Origin: Anaerolinea sp.
GTDB taxonomy: Bacteria > Chloroflexota > Anaerolineae > Aggregatilineales > UBA2796
DNA length: 38,237 bases
Assembly: GCA_014879835.1 (NCBI GenBank)
Contig: JACSRJ010000219.1
Coordinates: 1-38,237 of the forward strand
Direction of reading: 5' to 3'
How positions within the stretch are numbered: position 1 is the stretch's first letter; every line of letters starts with the position of its first letter. Under the pieces are notes generated by a model, which searched no databases, was not told where the DNA came from, and saw only the letters and a program-made list of their open reading frames with translations. A program made the position numbers and the translations under genes. This document shows positions 6,669 to 14,234 of this stretch, in pieces.

Positions 6669-8984
6669 CTATCGTTTGGGCAGGATCACAATCCGAGCGA
6701 TATGGGCTTCAGTGGTCTCAATCTGGGCTGTGCGCACCAGCAGTTTGCTGTTATCTCGCCAATCATAGATGCTCATTGAGACCACATAAGTGCCCGGTGC
6801 AAGATCAAGAGGCAGCTCCAGCGCGTGGTTATCGCGGTGACGTTCGCCGGGTCTCCACAGACTGATCCGACCCAATCCCCCGATGGGTAGGGCCGCATGT
6901 TGAGCCACCATGAAGCCCTCACGGTTGATGAGGCTTAGGTTCACCCCATAATCAAAGGGGGGTTCTCCCCAAGTTCGTGAAGGTACATCCAGCAGAAGCG
7001 AAACCGGCACAACTGCACCCGCGCTGAACTCATCCCCGGCAGGCAGATCAACGGCCCATAGGCGCACTGCCCCAAAGTCTGCGTAGCGCTCCGCACTTTC
7101 AGGTACTGCTGCCGCCGGAGCTTCAACGGGCAGATAGAGCAGGAGTCGCAGTGGATCGGTTCTGATCACCTCACGGATGGGAAAATAGTGCCGAGCGAGG
7201 TAATGCTCAGTGGGGCGCAGGCGATCCGAGCTGAAGGGTGAGTAGGGCGTCACAAACCACCAATGCTCTGAGCGGCGGGCGATCCGCGCCAGCATTGTCC
7301 ACAAATAAGGATGCACCTGCGCTTCGAGGTTATCGCTGACGATCTGCGGTGGCTTGGCGGGATCAAGGGTTTCCGCGGGTGCATCGGGCAGACGGTAGAT
7401 CGGCTCTCGGCGTTTGTAGTAGTTCATGAAGAAGTTCCGGTAGGTGCTGTCATTCAGCAGCAGTGCATCACCGGGGCGCATGTCAGTGTTGAGCCGGGTT
7501 AGGGTCTCCCACAACAGAGGATCATCAGCGCCATAACGAGGATCAAGGTAGGCTGCCCGCAGGACCACATAAGTCCCAAGGATCAAGCTGAGGGCCCCCG
7601 CCCCGATCAACCAACGGGGGACGAAATGCCGCCGGAGGCAGATCAGTCCAATAATGATCAGCAGGGCGTAAAGCCCTATCAGTCCGAACTGGTGAGTGGT
7701 CACAAACATCAAGGGTGATGGACCCTTTGCGCCTTCTTTTAGAGCTGTAACTAACGGGGTATAAGGCAGTTCCCACACCCCTTCGATCCATGGATAGCGG
7801 GCTGGCTCCAAGACCGCAAGGGTATCTCCGTGCAGGGTTGGCGGTACACTCACCCCCACGATCTGAACGGCCACACTGATCCCAATCAACACACCCAGAG
7901 ACAGGCGCGCCGGGGCGTGAACCGAAGCCCATTGGAGGACGGGCAGCAGCCACAAGCACAAAAAAGGGATCACAGGCAGCAGGTAGCGCGGGCCCCAGCC
8001 CAAGCCGCTGTACCATCCCCGAAAGGCAGCGTATCCGCCCATTGCACAGCAGCTCAGGATCAGGGGCAGCGCCACCTGACGCCAGCGCCGCGCCCGTATC
8101 AGGGCCCAAGCCCCCACCAGCGCGGCGATTAGAATAGGCGAAAAAGCCCATAGGCTTGCACCGGGACTGAACAGCCATGCACGGACTGCCTCTGCCCATT
8201 GATCGAGGGAGAGATCAGAGAGAATTTTGCCCAAATAACGAAACCGGACACCGGGCACACTCAGGGCGAATCCCATCAGGATGAGGAAGCCCATGGCCGT
8301 GATGGCCGCGCCTATTAAAAGGGTGCGGCGGCCAAAACGGCGCGGAATGACTGCTGCGATCAGGGCAGGGAGGAACAACAGCGCCGTGACTTTGGTGAGC
8401 ATTGCCCCGCCAAAGGTCACTAGGCTCAGGAACAGCCATCCGGTTCGCCGCCTCGTGGGGGCAGGGTTGATCCGCCAGCGCCACAAGCTGTACAAGCAGA
8501 CTAAAAGGAGCAGGCTAAATAAAGGTTCTCGAAAAAAAAATCGGCTGTGAACCCACGCAAAAGTGGCTGTGCCATACAGCAGGGCTGCGCCAGAAGCGAC
8601 CCCAAGCCCGTACCCCCACAAACGCCCCCACGCAAAGACCATAACTGCGCTGAGGGCAGTGATCCCGATGTTCAGTAGGTAAAGTGCGTGGGTCATGCCC
8701 ACCCCCGGCAGGGCCCCAGCAAGGGCAGCTACAAGGGCCCCCAGATACGACTGAAGTGGCTCAAGATCAAGGGCAATCACAGGTTGATCAACGGAGGGGG
8801 GCGCAGGAAAGGTTGGGCGTAGATCATTAAAGAGCGCCAGTTCTAGGGTTCCCCGTCGGTAAAGGCTGAAGGCTGCATCAAGGCTGACCTGTTCATCCCC
8901 ACTGAAGGCCACGCCAGTATAAGTGCTGAGATACAGCCCCACCAGAATCAGGAAGATTCCGGCGGGGGCTCGTAACGGTCTCAT
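6669..8984 (-). CDS. GT-C family membrane glycosyltransferase (ArnT/PMT-like)
   Basis: About 771 residues. The N-terminal half has about 12 hydrophobic helices. The first extracytoplasmic loop contains FSGDEQ, the acidic D-E motif that GT-C enzymes of the PMT/ArnT superfamily use for metal and catalysis. Residues from about 520 form a soluble domain ending in a beta-sandwich. Such enzymes move sugars from polyprenyl-phosphate donors to proteins or lipids outside the membrane. I place the start at the ATG at 8984, with GTGAGGG overlapping the previous gene's stop at 8990; an in-frame TTG at 9002 is the upstream alternative. It is last in the sortase/VIT-VWA/propeller chain, so glycosylation of surface proteins is the natural inference. 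Confidence 0.82.
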   Translation of the reverse strand: MRPLRAPAGIFLILVGLYLSTYTGVAFSGDEQVSLDAAFSLYRRGTLELALFNDLRPTFPAPPSVDQPVIALDLEPLQSYLGALVAALAGALPGVGMTHALYLLNIGITALSAVMVFAWGRLWGYGLGVASGAALLYGTATFAWVHSRFFFREPLFSLLLLVCLYSLWRWRINPAPTRRRTGWLFLSLVTFGGAMLTKVTALLFLPALIAAVIPRRFGRRTLLIGAAITAMGFLILMGFALSVPGVRFRYLGKILSDLSLDQWAEAVRAWLFSPGASLWAFSPILIAALVGAWALIRARRWRQVALPLILSCCAMGGYAAFRGWYSGLGWGPRYLLPVIPFLCLWLLPVLQWASVHAPARLSLGVLIGISVAVQIVGVSVPPTLHGDTLAVLEPARYPWIEGVWELPYTPLVTALKEGAKGPSPLMFVTTHQFGLIGLYALLIIIGLICLRRHFVPRWLIGAGALSLILGTYVVLRAAYLDPRYGADDPLLWETLTRLNTDMRPGDALLLNDSTYRNFFMNYYKRREPIYRLPDAPAETLDPAKPPQIVSDNLEAQVHPYLWTMLARIARRSEHWWFVTPYSPFSSDRLRPTEHYLARHYFPIREVIRTDPLRLLLYLPVEAPAAAVPESAERYADFGAVRLWAVDLPAGDEFSAGAVVPVSLLLDVPSRTWGEPPFDYGVNLSLINREGFMVAQHAALPIGGLGRISLWRPGERHRDNHALELPLDLAPGTYVVSMSIYDWRDNSKLLVRTAQIETTEAHIARIVILPKR

Positions 8985-8989
8985 GACCC

Positions 8990-10072
8990 TCACGGCAGCC
9001 AATCAAAACTGGTTACCGCAAAGTCTTGTGCAAACATCTGGTAGACTCCGTCGGTCTTGAGATCGATCAACATCAGGCTGCGATCCCCTTCGATGTAGCC
9101 CACATAACGGCCATCAGGGCTGATCATCGGGCGGAAGGCACCCTGAGGCAGATCATACCGACTGAGGGACTTGTTCCCCAGATTAAGGGCATACAGTTCA
9201 CCGTTTACCGACGCCAAGATCAAGCCCGTCGCACTGGGGTGATAATCAGCCCAATGGACTTGGAACGGCACTCTGACGATCTCTTGAGCGCTTTTGAGGC
9301 ACGCACTGTGATAAAGGCACTTTGAGGAGATCGTAAACAGGATGGTCTCGGCGCTGTTGTCCGGGTTCGGCTGGACGATCAGCACCCGGTTGGTGGCCGG
9401 ATCGGATACGGGCGGGGCGCTGATCCCGCTGAGGATCAACTGATGGTGAGCGGTCATGGAGGCAATCTCGGCCCGATAGAGGAAAACCGCCTCAGCGCCG
9501 TTGGTAGTGACCACTTCAAAGGCTTTGCCCTCAGCATCCCACGCCCAAAACAAGATTGGGTTGTCAAACGCCCATGAATGCAGATTCAGTTCCGAGTTCG
9601 ACTGAGCGCTCGCCTGATCGGTGGCTTGGATGATCAACGTTTTAGGGTCGTGCCAATCCACAAAGGCAAGCCGTGTCCCATCAGGCGAAACCGAGACTTG
9701 ATCACCCGCCACATAGGGGTAATCAGGCTCAAACCGGGATTGGGTGGCGGGCTGCGTGATCAGCCACAAGGTCGTATCCTCCGCCCCCATCGCAGCAATT
9801 GACGCGGGCAGGGGCGCTTGAAAGATCGCTTCCCCCTCCGTCCGTGCATTGGTGGTGGGCACAAGGGGCACATTGATCCGGTTGGTGACGGGCACTACAA
9901 CGGTTGGCGCTGGGGTAGGGTTAGCCCGCCCAGAGAGCCAACTTGCGGTAGCGAATCCAGCGATCACCAACAGTCCGATCATGCCCCCGATCAGGGCCAA
10001 ACCGCCCGCCCGCTCCCAAAAGTTGGGGGTGGTTGCCTCGTCTTGATACAGGTCAGTTTTTCGCTTGCGCAT
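8990..10072 (-). CDS. Membrane-anchored beta-propeller (WD40/TolB-like) protein
   Basis: A 360-residue protein with a short cytoplasmic N-terminus, one membrane helix (about 24-46) and a proline/threonine-rich stalk (about 50-80). An extracytoplasmic domain follows with repeated SVSPDGTRLAFVDW and MISPDGRYVGYIEG blades, typical of TolB/WD40-like propellers. No enzyme motif is visible; such domains serve in binding or scaffolding. The ATG at 10072 lies 20 bases inside the VIT/VWA gene and has AAAGGTAG upstream. Its stop is six bases from the ATG of the glycosyltransferase, so the three are co-translated from one message. Cysteines in CLYHSAC could form a disulfide outside the cell. Partner identity is inferred from gene order only. 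Confidence 0.75.
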   Translation of the reverse strand: MRKRKTDLYQDEATTPNFWERAGGLALIGGMIGLLVIAGFATASWLSGRANPTPAPTVVVPVTNRINVPLVPTTNARTEGEAIFQAPLPASIAAMGAEDTTLWLITQPATQSRFEPDYPYVAGDQVSVSPDGTRLAFVDWHDPKTLIIQATDQASAQSNSELNLHSWAFDNPILFWAWDAEGKAFEVVTTNGAEAVFLYRAEIASMTAHHQLILSGISAPPVSDPATNRVLIVQPNPDNSAETILFTISSKCLYHSACLKSAQEIVRVPFQVHWADYHPSATGLILASVNGELYALNLGNKSLSRYDLPQGAFRPMISPDGRYVGYIEGDRSLMLIDLKTDGVYQMFAQDFAVTSFDWLP

Positions 10073-12053
10073 CGAGACTACCTTTTTTTGAGGCTCGGCC
10101 CCTGCGGTGTGCGATTCTATTGATCACCAACCCCACACTGCCCACAAAGATCAGCGCCAGCCCCATCACGATAAAGAGGGTGTTTAGGTTACGATAATGC
10201 CGGTTCGCGGATAGGTGATAGATCACCGAATCAGGTTCGATCATCCCCGGATTGCCCATCCCCGGCACGGCCACAAAGGAGGTGTAGGGAGTGATCAGGT
10301 TGTACTTCAGGGCCAGTTCACGTACCTCATCCACCAGTTTAGGATCGGGGCCTTCAATGTTGATCTTCAACATCAGGTTGTCCACTTTGCGTTGGGCCCA
10401 CAAGCGGGGCACAAAAGCATAAGGTTTAGCCGCTGTAGAATCAGTGTTGAAGCTGATGTCCTTGTAGATTGCAGAATAGGGTTCACCACCGATAGCACCC
10501 GTGAGGGTGATCGTGGTTTTATCCGGGCTGTTCCGGCGGTAACGCCCGGTGATCACCACCTGTCCACCTAAAAACATGTCCGGGATCGGGTTGGGCTGAA
10601 CATCGTAAACTTCCACTTCGCCGAAGTCCAGCGCTAGATCGACCAGCACCGGACTGTCGATGGCCGCGTAAAAGTCCGCCAGCGGTTGCTCCAGTGGTTG
10701 GGTCGCTGAAACAAACAGCGATGTCCCCCGATTTTCAGATGATACCGCATTCAGCAGGGCTTCATTCACGTCGCCCACCCCAATCGAATAGATACGGCTT
10801 TGGGCGCTGCGCGCTGCACGCACATTATCCAGAATAGCGGTGGTTTCGGTGACACCCTCAGTTGCCTGTCCATCGGTCAAAAACACGATGATATGAGGTC
10901 GTTCGGGTTGGCTGGAGTCAACAGTCTTAAGCGCGGTCACCAGCGCATCATTGATATTGGTGCCACCATCGGCAAAAACATTGTTCACCCATGCTTGTGC
11001 TTCGCCGCGCTTTTCCACAGGGAGCAACTGCGGTGCGTAGGTCTCAACAAGGCTGGAAAAAGCCACAATGTTAAAGCGATCCTGTGGGTTCAGGTTGCCA
11101 AGGATCATATTCAGGGCGTTTTTGGCCTGTACGATCTTGTCGCCCTGCATACTGCCGGACTTATCGAGGATGAACACAAAATCCTTGGGGATCACTTCCT
11201 CATCGGTTTTGGTCTCCAACTGCGGCGCAGCGATCAGCACAAAGTAGCCGTCTTCGGCCTCACCTTCCACATAACTGGCTAGATTGACCCCAAATTTATC
11301 GGGTGACTGGGTGTAGATCACCTCAAAGTCCTGATTGGGCACCACATTTTGGGCCCGATACACCAGACTGGCTGTATTGGGTTGAGGACGGGAGACTTCT
11401 GCGGAGTTTTTATGCGTTGGGGTATAAACGGCCCGGATTTCATCCTTTTCGCTGATCTGAACCTTGATGTACAGGTCTCCGATGGGTTCCTCGGTGAGGT
11501 TGGTGTTACTCAGCGGATAGGTGTATCGGGTTAGACCCACTTCCCCAAGCAGGACTTCGGTATAGATCAGGCGAATAGTACGCTCGCTGCTGGGGGGCAA
11601 AAAGACCTTGATTTGGAAATTCATCTTGGGTGTGGCGGGTTGGTTGGGGGCGGGGGTGGCGGTCATCGCACCGGCAAGCGCTGCATCTTTGCCCTCACTC
11701 ACCGCGGTGGCATAGGCGGCCTCAGCGTCCTCTTTTTCTTGAATCTCAGCCTCTACCCACTTATCATCGACTTTTTCGGCGAAGCTCAGGATTGTGGCTC
11801 CATCGGGAACCGGAGCCACATAAACGGCTGAAACTTCCCTTTCCAGTTCGTTATAAAACTTCTGCTCCAAAACGGTGGTAGCGATCTTGTTCTCGATGCT
11901 CACATCAACGTGGGAATAGAGTGGTTGGCGATAGACGCCCTCGATCATCAGCAGGCCATCAGCCCGAACCTGCTGAGTAGGGCTGATCCCCGCGATGCCC
12001 AACGCCGCGATGATGATCACACTGAAGGCAGCCCGCAGTACTTTAGGGTTCAT
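10053..12053 (-). CDS. VIT and von Willebrand factor A domain surface protein
   Basis: A 666-residue protein. A signal-anchor or signal peptide (about 7-31, cleavage near VRA-DG) precedes a VIT domain (about 35-170: VDVSIENKIATTVLEQKFYN ... YVAPVPDGATI). A VWA domain (about 290-465) has an intact MIDAS: D297-x-S299-x-S301, T365 and D394. A C-terminal beta region ends with the family sequence LALKYNLITPYTSFVAV. One membrane helix (about 625-644) with a basic tail closes the protein. VIT/VWA proteins paired with sortases are known in marine proteobacteria as sortase targets. Here the partner sortase overlaps by 11 bases upstream. No LPxTG-like motif is visible before the last helix. GGAGGAAAT precedes the ATG. 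Confidence 0.92.
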   Translation of the reverse strand: MNPKVLRAAFSVIIIAALGIAGISPTQQVRADGLLMIEGVYRQPLYSHVDVSIENKIATTVLEQKFYNELEREVSAVYVAPVPDGATILSFAEKVDDKWVEAEIQEKEDAEAAYATAVSEGKDAALAGAMTATPAPNQPATPKMNFQIKVFLPPSSERTIRLIYTEVLLGEVGLTRYTYPLSNTNLTEEPIGDLYIKVQISEKDEIRAVYTPTHKNSAEVSRPQPNTASLVYRAQNVVPNQDFEVIYTQSPDKFGVNLASYVEGEAEDGYFVLIAAPQLETKTDEEVIPKDFVFILDKSGSMQGDKIVQAKNALNMILGNLNPQDRFNIVAFSSLVETYAPQLLPVEKRGEAQAWVNNVFADGGTNINDALVTALKTVDSSQPERPHIIVFLTDGQATEGVTETTAILDNVRAARSAQSRIYSIGVGDVNEALLNAVSSENRGTSLFVSATQPLEQPLADFYAAIDSPVLVDLALDFGEVEVYDVQPNPIPDMFLGGQVVITGRYRRNSPDKTTITLTGAIGGEPYSAIYKDISFNTDSTAAKPYAFVPRLWAQRKVDNLMLKINIEGPDPKLVDEVRELALKYNLITPYTSFVAVPGMGNPGMIEPDSVIYHLSANRHYRNLNTLFIVMGLALIFVGSVGLVINRIAHRRGRASKKGSLDAQAKN

Positions 12054-12702
12054 ATTTCCTCCATCCGATTGGAAAGGCTACGACCAACACTCGATTAGCG
12101 GCAGTATGCGGGGGGAAACAGGTAACCAAGGTGAGGCGTTCGTCGCCACTGTCAGCGATCCATGCCACCACTTCTTGATCTTGAGATTCCTTTGCAGGGA
12201 TCGCAAACACCTGTGCCACCTGATACCCATACACGACCTCATTTGTAAACAGCTCGATCACCTGACCGGGTTCCAAATAGGGTAAGACACGAAAGAGGGA
12301 ACGCTCCCATACCTCTGGATCAAGAACTGGGCTGTGCCCTGCAATGACCACATTCCGGCCCCATCCCGGCAGCCCTGAAGGTGCGTACCATCCCGCGTCC
12401 TCCACTTGCCACGTTTGGGCTGGCACGCCCTCATTCCATGAAATGAAAACGTCAGCCGGAGCTACTTGGTTCCAGAGATCCATTTCGGGAATGCGAATGC
12501 TCATAGGAGCGCTGCGGGCAGGGGGCAGCGCTGCGGCACGAGCATATGAAGTCCTCTGTGAGGGTGCGGACGGGCGTGCATTGAGAAGGGTAGTTTCCCG
12601 ATCACGAAGGGCGGCACTGGCCACCAGACGCATTCCTGCCCCTGTGGCGACCAGCACCACCCCAAAAAAGATCAGGAGCACACTTCGGCTCATACGGATC
12701 AC
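12043..12702 (-). CDS. Sortase (class uncertain), first gene of the surface operon
   Basis: A 219-residue protein with one N-terminal membrane helix (about 6-30) and a sortase beta-barrel with all three catalytic residues. These are H123 in VIAGHS, C195 in TLVTC (the family TLxTC motif), and R204 in NRVLVVAFP. Sortases cut a C-terminal sorting signal and join the protein to a surface amine. The GTG at 12702 (MIRMSRS) or the ATG at 12693 could start the protein; no strong ribosome binding site decides. It overlaps the VIT/VWA gene by 11 bases. A pattern of sortase plus VIT/VWA partner matches the known sortase/target pairing of marine proteobacteria, but the organism and the two extra genes differ. 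Confidence 0.92.
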   Translation of the reverse strand: MIRMSRSVLLIFFGVVLVATGAGMRLVASAALRDRETTLLNARPSAPSQRTSYARAAALPPARSAPMSIRIPEMDLWNQVAPADVFISWNEGVPAQTWQVEDAGWYAPSGLPGWGRNVVIAGHSPVLDPEVWERSLFRVLPYLEPGQVIELFTNEVVYGYQVAQVFAIPAKESQDQEVVAWIADSGDERLTLVTCFPPHTAANRVLVVAFPIGWRKYEP

Positions 12703-12757
12703 TGAATCACTCTGCCCCTCAATGGTTCATTCGGTTCATTAAGTTTGATCCTCCATG

Positions 12758-12787
12758 AGTCTAGAGGCAGATGGGGAGTGGAATCAA
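12758..12787 (-). promoter_or_regulatory. Putative promoter of the sortase operon
   Basis: On the minus strand TTGATT (12787-12782) and TAGACT (12763-12758) are separated by 18 bases. Each matches the sigma-70 consensus at four of six positions. The predicted start is near 12750, giving a leader of about 50 bases. Confidence 0.35.
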
Positions 12788-12798
12788 GATGAGTGGTG

Positions 12799-12818
12799 TG
12801 AACGTTGGATGAACGTTG
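12799..12818. promoter_or_regulatory. 11-bp-period tandem repeat, possible activator site
   Basis: TGAACGTTG occurs twice with a period of 11 bases (12799-12807 and 12810-12818), immediately upstream of the putative -35 of the sortase operon. Each copy contains the palindrome AACGTT. The one-turn spacing is typical of response-regulator direct repeats. A second pair, GGTTCATT at 12724 and 12733 (minus strand AATGAACC), lies near the predicted start site. Confidence 0.35.
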
Positions 12819-12855
12819 AGTGAGCGGTGGGATCTTAAGGTAGAGACGATTCTTA

Positions 12856-12910
12856 GGGGCAGTGGCCCCAAGGCGACATATCCCCTGCCTGCCGCAGCGA
12901 CAGGGAATAT
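12856..12910. terminator. Tandem hairpins downstream of the response-regulator gene
   Basis: Two inverted repeats lie between the regulator and the sortase operon. One is GGGGC-AGTG-GCCCC (12856-12869). The other is ATATCCCCTG / CAGGGAATAT (12878-12887 and 12901-12910), nine of ten bases paired. They may end the regulator transcript, but no clear U-run follows on the minus strand. Confidence 0.35.
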
Positions 12911-12957
12911 CGCGTTAGGGCTATATAGCGAGGGAAGAGGGTGTTGATTATCCCTGC

Positions 12958-13347
12958 TTAATCCCTCAGAAGTTCGCGTACATGCCGAAGGAGTTCACTG
13001 GGCAGGACGGGCTTGGTGATAAAACCATCACTAGAGATGTTAAAGTCCATCGCAACCAGCGTCGCCTGAGCATAGGCAGTCACAAAGAGGATCAGAGTCT
13101 TTTTATTGTCGCCTTCGTGACGTCGAATCTCTGCGGCCACTTCGTAGCCATTCATATCAGGCATGGCAAAGTCCAAAACCACCAAATTTGGGTGTTTGGC
13201 CCGATACAAGGCCAACGCCGAGGGCCCATCATAGGCGGTAATGGTATCAAAGCCAGCGGTTCGTAACGCCAGCGCCATCATCTGGCACAGCGCTTCATCG
13301 TCGTCTACCACAAGGATTAACTTTTTAGAGCCAAGTAGATCAGCCAT
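12958..13347 (-). CDS. Single-domain CheY-like response regulator
   Basis: About 129 residues, only a receiver domain. LILVVDDDEA supplies the acidic pocket, and LVVLDFAMPDMNGYE holds the phospho-acceptor (D59). VTAY (T90) and the lysine of TKP (K112) complete the active site. It has no output domain, so it would act by protein-protein contact or in a phosphorelay. The ATG at 13347 is preferred over one 48 bases upstream because GAGGG lies eight bases before it and the receiver fold begins right after. No histidine kinase is adjacent. The gene is transcribed toward the sortase operon but separated by about 255 bases with hairpins. Confidence 0.9.
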   Translation of the reverse strand: MADLLGSKKLILVVDDDEALCQMMALALRTAGFDTITAYDGPSALALYRAKHPNLVVLDFAMPDMNGYEVAAEIRRHEGDNKKTLILFVTAYAQATLVAMDFNISSDGFITKPVLPSELLRHVRELLRD

Positions 13348-13463
13348 GGTTTGTCCCTCGTCAGGACAGCCGGATAAATGATGATAGATAATCACCTAAA
13401 TCATAAACGAGGTTAGAGATTCAGGGAAGTTTGGCCTTGGCTAGAATTCCACCGCCTTCCACC

Positions 13464-14216
13464 CTAATGGGCTTCGATATGCCGCCGCACTTGTGAGGCG
13501 AGGGTTCCGAACGCTGATGAATGCACCATCTCTAAATGGCGCGGTCGGGGCAGCTCCACCGGAATGATTGCCTGAATCTGCCCCGGGCGCGGACTCATGA
13601 CCACAACCCGGTCGGCCAAAAAGACCGCCTCAGTGATACTGTGGGTGACCATGATGGCCATGCTCAGTTCGCCGCTGTCCCACAATCGCAGCAGTTCAAG
13701 CTGCATGGACTCACGGGTGAGGGCGTCAAGGGCCCCAAAGGGTTCATCAAGCAGCAGAATTTGGGGCTGTTGGATCAGGGCCCTGCCGATGGCCACCCGC
13801 CCCGCCATACCACCCGAAAGCTGGGATGGGAAGGCATCTTCAAAGCCTTTCAGCCCCAACCGTGCGATCACTATATCGGCCCGGTCCCGGCGCTCTGTCA
13901 TTGGCACCTGATCAAGTTCAAGGGGCAGGGCAATATTTTCGCGGACAGTGCGCCACGGCATCAGGTTGGACTTCTGAAAAACCAGCCCGATCTGTTTTTG
14001 TGGTTTTTGGATGGGGACGCCCTCAAGGGAAACAGTTCCCTGTGTGGGGGTGACCAGCCCAGCGATCAGGTGCAGCAGGGTGGTTTTGCCGCAACCGCTG
14101 GGCCCGACAATGCTCACAAACTCACCCCGAGCCACCATCAAACTTACGGGGGCGAGCGCCTGAACGCTCCCCCCCGGCACGCTAAAGCGCTGGCTGAGGT
14201 GATCGAGGATCAGCAT
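13464..14216 (-). CDS. ABC transporter ATP-binding protein, NitT/TauT/SsuB type
   Basis: A 250-residue ATPase with Walker A GPSGCGKT (38-45), Q-loop Q81 in VFQKSNLMPWRT, signature LSGGM (133-137), Walker B ILLLDEPFGALDA and switch H192. The sequence around LMPWRTV and EAVFLADRVVVMSPRPG is typical of the nitrate/taurine/aliphatic sulfonate importer ATPases. It would power uptake of a small anion or related solute with a permease and binding protein, but neither is in the window. The gene follows the glycosidase-like gene by 18 bases and is probably co-transcribed with it. The signature continues AGRVAIGRAL where RQRVAIARAL is usual; this is a modest variation. Confidence 0.9.
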   Translation of the reverse strand: MLILDHLSQRFSVPGGSVQALAPVSLMVARGEFVSIVGPSGCGKTTLLHLIAGLVTPTQGTVSLEGVPIQKPQKQIGLVFQKSNLMPWRTVRENIALPLELDQVPMTERRDRADIVIARLGLKGFEDAFPSQLSGGMAGRVAIGRALIQQPQILLLDEPFGALDALTRESMQLELLRLWDSGELSMAIMVTHSITEAVFLADRVVVMSPRPGQIQAIIPVELPRPRHLEMVHSSAFGTLASQVRRHIEAH

Positions 14217-14234
14217 TCGGGGATGAGTCCTCGA

